Shown here piece after piece: positions 20,449 through 29,653 of a DNA stretch of 64,000 nucleotides. The position numbers and the translations under genes were made by a program. Below the pieces are notes generated by a model. That model was not told the origin of the DNA, did not search any database, and saw only the letters and a program-made list of their open reading frames with translations. The DNA comes from Desulfobacillus sp041396245. Lineage in GTDB: Bacteria > Pseudomonadota > Gammaproteobacteria > Burkholderiales > Rhodocyclaceae. Location of the stretch: positions 1-64,000 of the forward strand of contig JAWKYW010000002.1 of the NCBI GenBank assembly GCA_041396245.1. Reading direction: 5' to 3'. Within the stretch, counting starts at the first letter, position 1. Each line of letters starts with the position of its first letter.

Positions 20449-20886
20449 ATGAGCAACTCACAAGACCTGAAAAGCATGGGTCTCAAGGCGACTTTCCCGC
20501 GCCTGAAGATCCTCGACCTCTTCCAGAGGGCCCAGGCCGATACCGGCAGCCGCCACATGACGGCCGAGGACGTCTACCGCGCGCTGATCGCCGAGGACAT
20601 GGACATCGGCCTGGCCACGGTCTATCGCGTGCTGACCCAGTTCGAGCAGGCGGGACTGCTGGAGCGCCACTATTTCGAATCCGGCAAGGCGGTGTTCGAG
20701 TTGAACGAAGGCAAGCACCACGACCACCTCGTCTGCCTGCAGTGCGGCAAGGTCGAGGAGTTCTACGATGCCGAGATCGAAAAGCGCCAGAACAAGATAG
20801 CCAAGGACCGCGGATTCCAGGTCCACGAACACGCTCTCCATCTCTACGCCGACTGCATCAAGCCGAACTGCCCGAACAAGAAGTAG
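20449..20886 (+). CDS. fur: Ferric uptake regulator Fur
   Basis: A 145-residue metal-dependent repressor. The winged helix covers about residues 10-85 with TAEDVYRALIAEDMDIGLATVYRVLTQFEQAGLL as recognition region. The metal-binding part has HHDHLVCLQCGKVEEF and the C-terminal CIKPNC, giving the paired CxxC-type structural zinc site. Divergent from bamE across 95 bases; the two probably share a control region. No obvious Fur box was seen there. Confidence 0.96.
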   Translation: MSNSQDLKSMGLKATFPRLKILDLFQRAQADTGSRHMTAEDVYRALIAEDMDIGLATVYRVLTQFEQAGLLERHYFESGKAVFELNEGKHHDHLVCLQCGKVEEFYDAEIEKRQNKIAKDRGFQVHEHALHLYADCIKPNCPNKK

Positions 20887-20955
20887 CCGTTGCCGGTTGT
20901 CGGAAGCAAGGTAATTTCAGGGAGCGTCCGGCAGCGGATAGCGGGCAACTGACTC

Positions 20956-21525
20956 ATGGAAGCCTTCCTCACCTCGGCCCTTTTGGTCGCCCTGGCGGAA
21001 ATGGGAGACAAGACCCAGCTGCTGTCCTTTGTCCTCGCCGCTCGGCTGAGGAAACCCGGGGCGATCATCATGGGCATTTTCGTCGCCACCCTCCTCAACC
21101 ATGCGCTGGCGGGCACGGCCGGCGTCTGGCTCGCCACCCTGATTCCGCCGCAGGCGCTGCCGTGGGTCACCGGGCTGCTCTTCGTCGGCTTCGGCCTGTG
21201 GGCGTTGCACCCGGATTCCCTCGATGACGCCCCCAAGCTGCACCGGGCCGGCGCCTTCGCCACCACCGTCATCGTTTTTTTCTTCGCCGAGATGGGCGAC
21301 AAGACGCAACTGGCCACAGTGGCGCTGGGGGCGCGCTTCCATGCACTGGCGGCGGTGGTCTTCGGCACCACGTTCGGCATGCTGATCGCCAACATACCCG
21401 CCGTGCTGATGGGCAAGGCCCTGGCGCAGAAGCTGCCGATGAAGTCGCTCCGCTACGTCGCGGCGGGCGTCTTCATTGCCACCGGCATCGTGACGATGCT
21501 CGCTATTCCCGGCCTGGCACGATAG
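20956..21525 (+). CDS. TMEM165/GDT1-family membrane transporter (UPF0016)
   Basis: A 189-residue integral membrane protein with about six hydrophobic segments arranged as two homologous halves. Each half carries the family signature EMGDKTQL (near residues 15 and 112), whose acidic residues bind the cation. Family members export manganese (MneA of Vibrio cholerae) or exchange Ca/Mn in eukaryotes, so a manganese exporter is likely; the position after fur fits metal homeostasis but is not proof. It starts 69 bases after fur. Its stop nearly touches the convergent recN stop. Confidence 0.9.
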   Translation: MEAFLTSALLVALAEMGDKTQLLSFVLAARLRKPGAIIMGIFVATLLNHALAGTAGVWLATLIPPQALPWVTGLLFVGFGLWALHPDSLDDAPKLHRAGAFATTVIVFFFAEMGDKTQLATVALGARFHALAAVVFGTTFGMLIANIPAVLMGKALAQKLPMKSLRYVAAGVFIATGIVTMLAIPGLAR

Positions 21526-21531
21526 CCGGGC

Positions 21532-23187
21532 TCATTCGGCAATTCCCAGCATCTCCGCCGCATGCCTGCGCGTGGTCGACGTGATTTTCACGCCGCCCAG
21601 CATGCGGGCGATTTCCTCGATGCGCCCTTCGCGATCAAGCGCCGTGACGCGGCTGACGACCCCTTTGTCCGCCCCCTCCTTGGCGATGGTCCACTGCCAG
21701 TCGGCCTGGGCCGCCACTTGCGGCAGATGGGTCACGCACAACACCTGGCGTTCGTCGCCAAGCTGCTTCAGCATGTGTCCGACGATCTCGGCGACGCCGC
21801 CGCCGATGCCGACATCGACCTCGTCGAAAACCAGCGTCGGGACATTGCCTGCCTTCGATGCGACGACCTGGATGGCCAGACCGATGCGGGAGAGCTCCCC
21901 GCCGGAGGCCACCTTCGACAATGCCCCAGCCGGCTGGCCCGGATGCGCGCTGACGCGGAACTCGACGCCCTCCAGACCGTGGGGCCCGCCTTCCGGCAGC
22001 GCCTCGAGCAACACTTCAAAACGGCCGCCCGGCATGGACAGTTGCTGCATGGCGTCGGTCACCGCCTTGCCGAGCGCCGCGGCAGCCTTTCTGCGACCCT
22101 TGCCCAGCATTTCCGCGCGGGCAAGATAGTCCCGCCTGGACCGTGCCTCGTGCTCGGCCAGGGTGGCGGCATCCTGCAGGGTTTCCAATTCGACCAGGCG
22201 TGCACCCCAGCCGGCCAGCAGCTGCGGCAACTCCGCCGGCGAAACGCGGTACTTGCGCGCCACATCCTGCACCGCCTGGATCCGCCCCTCCACTTCCGAC
22301 AGGCGTGCCGGGTCGATTTCGACGCGGTCGCGATAATGCCGCAGGACATGGGCCGCTTCCTGCAGCTGGATCTGGGCCGCCCCGATGGTTTCCAGTGCAT
22401 CCTTCAGGGATGGGTCGTAGTCGATGAGCTGGCGCAGCCTGGCGCCCATGCGCTCGACCTGCCACATGGCGGCCTGTTCCCCCTCTGACAACCCTTCCAG
22501 CGCCTCTTCCACGCCCGCCTGCAGTGCGGCGGCATGGGCCAGCCGCTTGTGCTCCAGCGCGGTCTCGGCCCAGCTGCCGGCGTCGAAGCCGAGTGCCGCG
22601 ACCTCCTTCACCTGCCAGGAAAGCATTTCGCGCTCGCGGGCATTCGCTTCGGCATCCTTTTCCGCGGCCAGGCGCGCCGCCTGGACCTTGCGCCAGGCGG
22701 CATGCAGTGCCGCCACCTCTTCCGCCAGGGCAAGCTGGCCGGCCAGGCCATCGAGCAGCCGGCGCTGGGCATCGCCGCGCAAAAGGCTGTGATGGGCATG
22801 CTGACCGTGGATGTCGGCGAGAAAGTCGGCGGCCTGCCGCATCTGGGCCAGCGTTGCCGGCACGCCATTGACGTAGCCGCGGGAGCGGCCGTTCGAATCG
22901 ACCACGCGACGCAGCAGGCAGGCATCGTCGTCGAAATCGTTGGCACGCAGCCAGACCGCCAGCGGGCTGCCCGGAGAAACGGCAAATTCGGCCGATATTT
23001 CGGCCTTATCGCAGCCACTGCGTACCGAAGCCGCGTCCGCCCGCTCGCCCAGCGCCAGGGAAAGGGCGTCGACCAGAATGGATTTGCCGGCGCCGGTCTC
23101 GCCGGTCAGGGCGCCAAAACCGGCTGCAAATTCCAGTTCCAGCCGATCGACGATGACGTAATCGCGGATGTACAGGCGGCGCAGCAT
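21532..23187 (-). CDS. recN: DNA repair protein RecN
   Basis: A 551-residue SMC-like ATPase acting early in double-strand-break repair. The N-terminal lobe begins LRRLYIRDYVIVDRLEL with Walker A LTGETGAGKSIL. Long coiled coils fill about residues 150-350. The C-terminal lobe has the ABC signature ASGGELSRIGLAIQVV and Walker B LVFDEVDVGIGGG. The ATG at 23187 matches the family start; the open frame upstream overlaps nadK. In E. coli recN also neighbours nadK. Confidence 0.96.
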   Translation of the reverse strand: MLRRLYIRDYVIVDRLELEFAAGFGALTGETGAGKSILVDALSLALGERADAASVRSGCDKAEISAEFAVSPGSPLAVWLRANDFDDDACLLRRVVDSNGRSRGYVNGVPATLAQMRQAADFLADIHGQHAHHSLLRGDAQRRLLDGLAGQLALAEEVAALHAAWRKVQAARLAAEKDAEANAREREMLSWQVKEVAALGFDAGSWAETALEHKRLAHAAALQAGVEEALEGLSEGEQAAMWQVERMGARLRQLIDYDPSLKDALETIGAAQIQLQEAAHVLRHYRDRVEIDPARLSEVEGRIQAVQDVARKYRVSPAELPQLLAGWGARLVELETLQDAATLAEHEARSRRDYLARAEMLGKGRRKAAAALGKAVTDAMQQLSMPGGRFEVLLEALPEGGPHGLEGVEFRVSAHPGQPAGALSKVASGGELSRIGLAIQVVASKAGNVPTLVFDEVDVGIGGGVAEIVGHMLKQLGDERQVLCVTHLPQVAAQADWQWTIAKEGADKGVVSRVTALDREGRIEEIARMLGGVKITSTTRRHAAEMLGIAE

Positions 23188-23197
23188 CGGGTGCGGG

Positions 23198-24079
23198 TCA
23201 ATAACGGCGCGGCGTTTCGCTCCAGTGCAGCTTTTCGCGCAGCATGGCGAAATAGCTGTAGCCGAGCGGATGCAGAAAGCGGATCGAGCGTCCGGAACGC
23301 GCCACGCCGACATGGTCGCCGGCTTCGAGATCGAATTTCTCCTGCCCGTCGGCATGCGCCCGGGCGCGATGCGGCGCATGCAGGACGATCTCGATGCGAC
23401 TGCCGTCGCTCACGGTGATCGGCCGGTTCGACAACGCATGGGGACAGAGCGGCACCAGGGCGATGCCGGGTACGGCCGGATGCAGGATCGGGCCGTTGGC
23501 GGAGAGGGCGTAGGCGGTGGAGCCGGTCGGCGTCGCGATGATGAGGCCGTCGGAGCGCTGGTTGTAGATGAATTCGCCGTCGATGGATACGGCAAATTCG
23601 ATCATGCGGCCGAGGTCGCCCTTGTTCACGACCACGTCGTTGAGCGCCTGTGTCCGGAAGACGACGGTGTCGGCGCGCCGCACCGTGGCTTCGAGCAGAA
23701 AACGCTGTTCGCTCTTGAACTTGCCTTCGAGCAGCTCGGCCACGCCATCCAGCATGTGGTCCCGGGCCAGATCGGTCATGAAACCGAGATGTCCCTGGTT
23801 CACGCCCACCAGCGGCACGTCCGATTCCGCCAGCTGCCTGGCGGCCGTCAGCATCGACCCGTCCCCACCCAGGACGATGGCCAGGTCGGCACATGCCCCG
23901 ATGCTGGCGTAGGGGACGACGGGAAAGCCGTTGTCCCCGATCAGGGCGGCGGTGCCCTCCTCGACCAGTACGTCGATACCGCGACTCTTGAGGAACGCTG
24001 CCAGCGCCATCAGCGATTCGGCGATCTCCGGACCTTTGTACTTGCCGATCAGGGCGATAGTGCTGAAAGCAGGGTTCAT
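23198..24079 (-). CDS. nadK: NAD kinase
   Basis: A 293-residue enzyme phosphorylating NAD to NADP. Signatures are the GGDGSMLTAAR loop (near residues 68-78), NQGHLGFMTD, the substrate motif ALNDVVVNKGD and DGLIIATPTGSTAYALSANGP. It starts 10 bases upstream of recN and diverges from hrcA across about 60 bases. Confidence 0.96.
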   Translation of the reverse strand: MNPAFSTIALIGKYKGPEIAESLMALAAFLKSRGIDVLVEEGTAALIGDNGFPVVPYASIGACADLAIVLGGDGSMLTAARQLAESDVPLVGVNQGHLGFMTDLARDHMLDGVAELLEGKFKSEQRFLLEATVRRADTVVFRTQALNDVVVNKGDLGRMIEFAVSIDGEFIYNQRSDGLIIATPTGSTAYALSANGPILHPAVPGIALVPLCPHALSNRPITVSDGSRIEIVLHAPHRARAHADGQEKFDLEAGDHVGVARSGRSIRFLHPLGYSYFAMLREKLHWSETPRRY

Positions 24080-24141
24080 GGCCGGAATTTAACCACAAAT
24101 CCCCCTTGCCATTGCAGCAAGGTGCCGCCATTTTCAATAGA

Positions 24142-25170
24142 ATGAAGCCGATGCTGGATCGACGCTCCCAGATTCTCCTCAAGACCCTGATCGAACGCTA
24201 CGTGGCGGAGGGCCAGCCCGTGGGCTCGCGCGCCCTCTCGAAGTATTCCGGGCTGGAACTCTCTCCGGCTACCGTGCGCAACGTCATGTCGGATCTGGAG
24301 GAGATGGGTTTCATCGCCAGCCCCCACACCTCGGCCGGCCGCGTACCGACGCCGCGCGGCTACCGTTTCTTCGTAGACAGCCTGCTCAAGGTGCAGCCGC
24401 TTGCCGAGGCGCAAATTCATGAACTGGAGGGGCAGCTGCAGCCCGACCAGCCGCAGCGCCTGATCAGCTCCGCTTCGCAGCTGCTGTCCGACCTGACTCG
24501 TTTTGCCGGCGTGGTGCTGACCCCGCGGCGGGTTGCGCCCAAAATCCGCCAGATCGAGTTCCTCGGCCTGTCCGAGAAGCGGATCCTGCTCATCATCGTC
24601 ACGACAGAGGGTGACGTGCAGAACCGCATCCTGTTCACCCAGCGGGCCTACACCCCGTCCGAGCTGGTCAGCGCGGCAAACTACCTCAACCAGAACTTCG
24701 CCGGACTGGATTTCGGCGAAATCCGCAGCCGCGTCCACGAAGAATTGCGCCAGTTGCGTACCGACATGACGGAACTGATGACCGTCGCCCTCGAAGCCGG
24801 CAACCAGGCCGTGGCCGAACCCTCCGACCAGTATGTCCTCTCGGGAGAGAAGAACCTGCTGGAGGTGGAGGACATTTCCTCCAACATGAACCGGCTGCGC
24901 GAGTTGTTCGCCCTCTTCGAGCAGCGCACGGGCCTGGTGCAGTTGCTCGACATGAGCAACCGCGCCGAGGGCGTGCAGGTGTTCATCGGCGGCGAATCGG
25001 GGCTGGCGCCGCTCGACGAGTGCAGCGTCGTCACCGCCCCCTACGAGGTGGACGGCCGCATCGTCGGCACGGTCGGCGTCATTGGCCCGACGCGCATGGC
25101 CTACGAGCGTGTCATCCCCATCGTCGACATCACCGCCAAGCTGCTCTCGAGCGCCCTCTCCGCACCATGA
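24142..25170 (+). CDS. hrcA: Heat-inducible transcription repressor HrcA
   Basis: A 342-residue repressor of class I heat-shock genes through the CIRCE operator. An N-terminal winged helix (DRRSQILLKTLIERYVAEGQPVGSRALS, then SPATVRNVMSDLEEMG) is followed by the conserved SPHTSAGRVPTPRGYRFFVD and a GAF-like C-terminal part ending in IGPTRMAYERVIPIVD. Start chosen at the ATG at 24142; 24151 is equally possible. Its TGA overlaps the hemH ATG (ATGA). I see no CIRCE inverted repeat near grpE-dnaK-dnaJ here, so its target (often groESL) is probably elsewhere. Confidence 0.94.
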   Translation: MKPMLDRRSQILLKTLIERYVAEGQPVGSRALSKYSGLELSPATVRNVMSDLEEMGFIASPHTSAGRVPTPRGYRFFVDSLLKVQPLAEAQIHELEGQLQPDQPQRLISSASQLLSDLTRFAGVVLTPRRVAPKIRQIEFLGLSEKRILLIIVTTEGDVQNRILFTQRAYTPSELVSAANYLNQNFAGLDFGEIRSRVHEELRQLRTDMTELMTVALEAGNQAVAEPSDQYVLSGEKNLLEVEDISSNMNRLRELFALFEQRTGLVQLLDMSNRAEGVQVFIGGESGLAPLDECSVVTAPYEVDGRIVGTVGVIGPTRMAYERVIPIVDITAKLLSSALSAP

Positions 25171-26165
25171 CGCAGCGCGACAACTCCGACGGGAAAACGG
25201 CCGCCCTGCTCATCAACCTCGGCACACCCGAGGCGCCGACTGCTCCCGCCCTGCGCAAATACCTGAAGCAGTTCCTCTGGGATCCGCGTGTCGTCGAGCT
25301 GCCGCGGCCGCTCTGGTGGCTGGTGCTGAACCTGATCGTTCTCAACACTCGGCCGAAGAAATCCGCGGAGAAGTACGCCAAGGTATGGACACCCGAAGGC
25401 TCGCCGCTGAAGGTGCATACCGAGCGCCAGGCCAAGCTCCTGCGCGGCTATCTGGGCCAGTCCGGGCAGGGCGATGTCGTCATCGACTGGGCCATGCGCT
25501 ACGGCGAGCCCTCGGTAGCCGCTGCGCTCGACAGGCTGAAGGCAGCCGGCTGCTCGCGCATCCTGGTCGTGCCGCTTTATCCCCAGTACTCGGTCAGCAC
25601 CAGCGCCAGCGCCATGGATGCCGTGGAGGCCTGGCGCGCCCGCCATCCCGATGCCGTCCGGATCGAGGCAATCGAGAATTTCCATCAGGACACCGGCTAC
25701 ATCGCCGCCCTCGCTGCCGCCATCAACGCCCACTGGATGGACTACGGCCGGCCCGGAAAGCTGGTGATGAGTTTTCACGGCCTGCCCAAGGTCAGCGTCG
25801 CGCGCGGCGATCCCTATTACGGTCAGTGTCTGGAGAGCGGCCGGCTGCTCGCGGCCGAACTCGGGCTGGCGAAATCGGACTTCGTGATCACCTTCCAGTC
25901 GCGCTTCGGGCCGGCCGAATGGCTGCAACCCTACACCCAGCAGACCCTCGAAGGGCTGGGGCGGGAGGGCGTGGATCGTGTGGACGTGGTCTGTCCGGGT
26001 TTCGTCTCGGACTGCCTGGAAACGCTGGAGGAGATCGCCATGGAATGCAGGAGCGCTTTTCTCGACGCCGGCGGAAAGGAATTCCGCTACATCCCCTGCC
26101 TCAACGAACGGCACGAATGGATTGCGGCGCTTGCCGGACTGGTACGCAGGCGGATCGCGGCCTGA
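25167..26165 (+). CDS. hemH: Ferrochelatase
   Basis: A 332-residue enzyme inserting iron into protoporphyrin IX, the last step of heme synthesis. Signatures are LLINLGTPEAP at the start, YGEPSVAAAL, the PLYPQYSVST loop and the catalytic histidine in MSFHGLPKVSVARGDPY; the C-terminal part has CPGFVSDCLETLEEI. It is coupled to hrcA by a four-base overlap and convergent with the AP2-like gene, with stops meeting at 26165/26166. Confidence 0.96.
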   Translation: MTQRDNSDGKTAALLINLGTPEAPTAPALRKYLKQFLWDPRVVELPRPLWWLVLNLIVLNTRPKKSAEKYAKVWTPEGSPLKVHTERQAKLLRGYLGQSGQGDVVIDWAMRYGEPSVAAALDRLKAAGCSRILVVPLYPQYSVSTSASAMDAVEAWRARHPDAVRIEAIENFHQDTGYIAALAAAINAHWMDYGRPGKLVMSFHGLPKVSVARGDPYYGQCLESGRLLAAELGLAKSDFVITFQSRFGPAEWLQPYTQQTLEGLGREGVDRVDVVCPGFVSDCLETLEEIAMECRSAFLDAGGKEFRYIPCLNERHEWIAALAGLVRRRIAA

Positions 26166-26666
26166 TCAAATCCGCGATTTGCGCAGCTTGCGGCGGGTTG
26201 CGCCCGGGTCGAAATTCCCCTTCATCAGCCTGATCGCGCCGCGACGTGCCTTCACGGCCAGCTTGAAGGCACCTTCCTCGCCGTATTTTTGCACGGAAAA
26301 CTTGACCCGCTTGGCGCGGCCGTCGGGCAGCACCCAGGAGGCGACCCAGAACCAGCGCCTCTCCGCGCTCTGTTTGCAGGGCGTTTCGGCGGCGCAGTAG
26401 CGGCAGACGCCGACCACGCCGGACTTGTTGTTCTTCTTCAGGATCTCGGCGTGCTCGCGCCTGGAAAGCGGCGGGTGTTTCGCCAGGATCTCGTCGCGAT
26501 AGGCCTTGGCCGCCGCCAGCGACCTGGCCTTGCCGCCCAGCACCCCATCGCTGAACTGCTTGCGGAAAATGACGCCCCGGCGCTGGATCGTCACCAGCCA
26601 GCCGTGGGTCCGGCTGGTTTCGTTATCGACGCGGGTCACGCCGTAAATCGGGGCCTTGTTCTTCAC
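26166..26666 (-). CDS. Protein with two AP2/ERF-like DNA-binding repeats, unknown role
   Basis: A 166-residue basic protein. Repeat 1 (about residues 8-61) reads GV..GWLVTIQRRG..FRKQFSD, then an alanine-rich helix AAAKAYRDEI. Repeat 2 (about residues 80-143) reads SGVVGV...WVASWVLPDG.AKRVKFSVQKYGEEGAFKLAVKAR, very like the AP2 domains of apicomplexan regulators. Repeat 2 has an insertion with C88, C91 and C97 that could bind metal. Bacterial AP2 domains usually accompany HNH homing endonucleases; no nuclease motif is visible here, so this is a stand-alone form, perhaps a DNA-binding regulator. Function unknown; the family assignment is by eye. Confidence 0.75.
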   Translation of the reverse strand: MKNKAPIYGVTRVDNETSRTHGWLVTIQRRGVIFRKQFSDGVLGGKARSLAAAKAYRDEILAKHPPLSRREHAEILKKNNKSGVVGVCRYCAAETPCKQSAERRWFWVASWVLPDGRAKRVKFSVQKYGEEGAFKLAVKARRGAIRLMKGNFDPGATRRKLRKSRI

Positions 26667-26795
26667 TTCACTCTCCAGGCTGGGTCATCGAAGTGATTTC
26701 TCGGCAGTTTGGGGAAAAACTTTAATCCCTTGATGCGGCTTGAATTCCGCCCTCAGCGCCACTATCTCGAGGAGGAACCCAAGCGGAGCCGGAAC

Positions 26796-27230
26796 ATGCC
26801 CAACCCCCTCATGATCGTCTGCCCACATTGCAGCGCTGTCAACCGCGTGCCGGCCGATCGCCTGGCCGACCAGCCTGTCTGCGGCAAGTGCCGTCAGCGC
26901 CTGTTCACCGGCCATCCCCTGGAGCTGGACGCCGCTTCCTTCGACGACCATATCGGTCGCGGCGACATTCCGGTGGTCGTCGATTTCTGGGCGCCCTGGT
27001 GCGGTCCCTGCCGCATGATGGCGCCCGCCTTCGCCCAGGCTGCCCGCCAGCTCGAGCCCCGCTATCGCCTGGCCAAGCTGAACACAGAAGATGCTCAGGA
27101 AATCGCCACCCGTTTCGGCATCCGCAGCATCCCGACACTGGTCATGTTTCGAGGCGGCCGGGAGATCGCGCGCCAGTCCGGCGCCATGGACACGGGCAAT
27201 CTGGTGCGCTGGATCACCGCCCAGGGCTAA
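26796..27230 (+). CDS. trxC: Thioredoxin 2 (TrxC-type, with N-terminal zinc motif)
   Basis: A 144-residue protein-disulfide reductase. Two CxxC pairs at the N-terminus (CPHC and CGKC, about residues 8-34) form the zinc site that distinguishes thioredoxin 2. The thioredoxin domain has active site WAPWCGPC and the cis-proline segment RSIPTL. The frame is open 29 codons upstream; the ATG at 26796 is preferred because homology starts there and GGAG lies seven bases before it. Confidence 0.94.
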   Translation: MPNPLMIVCPHCSAVNRVPADRLADQPVCGKCRQRLFTGHPLELDAASFDDHIGRGDIPVVVDFWAPWCGPCRMMAPAFAQAARQLEPRYRLAKLNTEDAQEIATRFGIRSIPTLVMFRGGREIARQSGAMDTGNLVRWITAQG

Positions 27231-27299
27231 AGGCCCGCCGTTCATCGCTTCGGGCAGGCAAGGCTCAAGTTTTTGCCGTTCGTGCCGTTACTGTTTCCT

Positions 27300-27393
27300 G
27301 AGACGCCCTGGCGCACGAATCGCGCCGCGAACATCCACTTTGGCGAAAGCTTCGTTCCCGGGCCAGCTTCTTTCGCCGCGCCAGGCGCGTCTC
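27300..27393. ncRNA. Nested inverted repeat, candidate structured RNA or palindromic element
   Basis: Between the convergent trxC and kinase genes. Outer helix: 27300-27314 pairs with 27378-27393, 15 bp interrupted only by a bulged C at 27386. Inner helix: 27342-27349 (GGCGAAAG) pairs with 27370-27377 (CTTTCGCC) and abuts the outer helix, so they could stack. A small stem TCGC/GCGA (27320-27330) fits in the remaining strand, giving a three-way junction. There is no T run on either side, so it is not an intrinsic terminator. It matches no family I recognise; it could be an RNA, a Rho-dependent 3'-end structure or a MITE-like relic. Strand cannot be decided. Confidence 0.5.
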
Positions 27394-27454
27394 ACCCTGT
27401 CCCAGGCATTCAGCCCCCGTTGAGACGGATAAATGCCGTGCCGTATTGCGGCGA

Positions 27455-27463
27455 CTGACTTTG
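27455..27463 (+). repeat. Dispersed motif CTGACTTTK, copy 6
   Basis: ACTGACTTTG in the intergenic region after the kinase gene. Flank gcggcg, so 15 of 16 bases match copy 5. Confidence 0.75.
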
Positions 27464-27495
27464 CCCCGGCAACCGGATGGGGCAGCGGACGCGGG

Positions 27496-28908
<1,413 letters not shown>

Positions 28909-28957
28909 GCTAGGCTGGCCGAATCCCGGCGGCAAGGGGACATATCACGGTCGGCCG

Positions 28958-28998
28958 CCTTGAATTACAATCTGCCCCCTTGAAATTGCCCGATCCGC
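28958..28998 (+). promoter_or_regulatory. Candidate heat-shock (sigma-32-type) promoter elements before grpE
   Basis: Two copies of the sigma-32 -35 core lie in tandem: CCTTGAA at 28958-28964 and CCCCCTTGAAA at 28975-28985. The second is followed, after about 13 bases, by a weak -10 (CACAAATT against CCCCATTT). Position before grpE-dnaK-dnaJ makes a heat-shock promoter likely; the poor -10 lowers confidence. No CIRCE element is present. Confidence 0.4.
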
Positions 28999-29037
28999 CA
29001 CAAATTCGCCTAGATCGCTGCTTCAGGGAAAAGTGAC

Positions 29038-29595
29038 ATGCAAGACGACACACCAGCCGACTCGCCCGAATTCGGGCCGGCGCCGGCAGGCGAGCCGGCC
29101 GGCGCCGGCCAGGAAAGCCGGCCCGACGCCCTGCCCGGCACGGAAGCATTGCTGCGTGCCGCCGAGTTGAAGGCGGCCGAGCACCATGACGCCTGGCTGC
29201 GCGCCAAGGCCGAGACCGAGAACCTGCGCCGCCGCGCCCAGGAGGATGTCGCCAAGGCGCACAAGTATGCCGCCGAGAAATTCGCCGCCGAAATGCTGCC
29301 GGTCAAGGACAGCCTGGAAGCGGCCCTGGCCACCGAAAACAGCTCGATCGAGAGCCTGAAAAACGGCGTCGAACTGACGCTGAAGCAGCTCATTGCCGCG
29401 TTCGAGAAATCCGGAGTGGCCGAAATCCACCCGGCCGGGGAGAAATTCGACCCCCACCACCACCAGGCCATCAGTACGCTCGAAGACGAGGGCGAGCCGA
29501 ACCGGGTGATCCAGGTCCTGCAAAAAGGCTATACGCTGCACGAGCGGATCCTCCGGCCGGCGCTGGTGATCGTCTCGAAGGCCCGGGGCGCTTGA
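29038..29595 (+). CDS. grpE: Nucleotide exchange factor GrpE
   Basis: A 185-residue co-chaperone that releases ADP from DnaK. After a flexible Pro/Gly/Ala-rich N-terminus (about residues 1-35) comes the long coiled coil (AAELKAAEHHDAWLRAKAETENLRRR) and the C-terminal beta domain with the signature around EKFDPHHHQAIS and a GYTLHERILRPALV end. First gene of grpE-dnaK-dnaJ. Confidence 0.96.
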   Translation: MQDDTPADSPEFGPAPAGEPAGAGQESRPDALPGTEALLRAAELKAAEHHDAWLRAKAETENLRRRAQEDVAKAHKYAAEKFAAEMLPVKDSLEAALATENSSIESLKNGVELTLKQLIAAFEKSGVAEIHPAGEKFDPHHHQAISTLEDEGEPNRVIQVLQKGYTLHERILRPALVIVSKARGA

Positions 29596-29653
29596 AAAAG
29601 CCCCTGAAAACCCCATATTGAACACAGGCTTAACCAACATTCAAGGAACCAAC

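Noticed and set aside
20887..20955. Possible manganese (yybP-ykoY) riboswitch before the TMEM165/GDT1 gene
   Set aside because: The gap is only 69 bases and the conserved core of that class is not seen.
28909..29037. CIRCE operator upstream of grpE
   Set aside because: No TTAGCACTC-N9-GAGTGCTAA-like repeat could be found.
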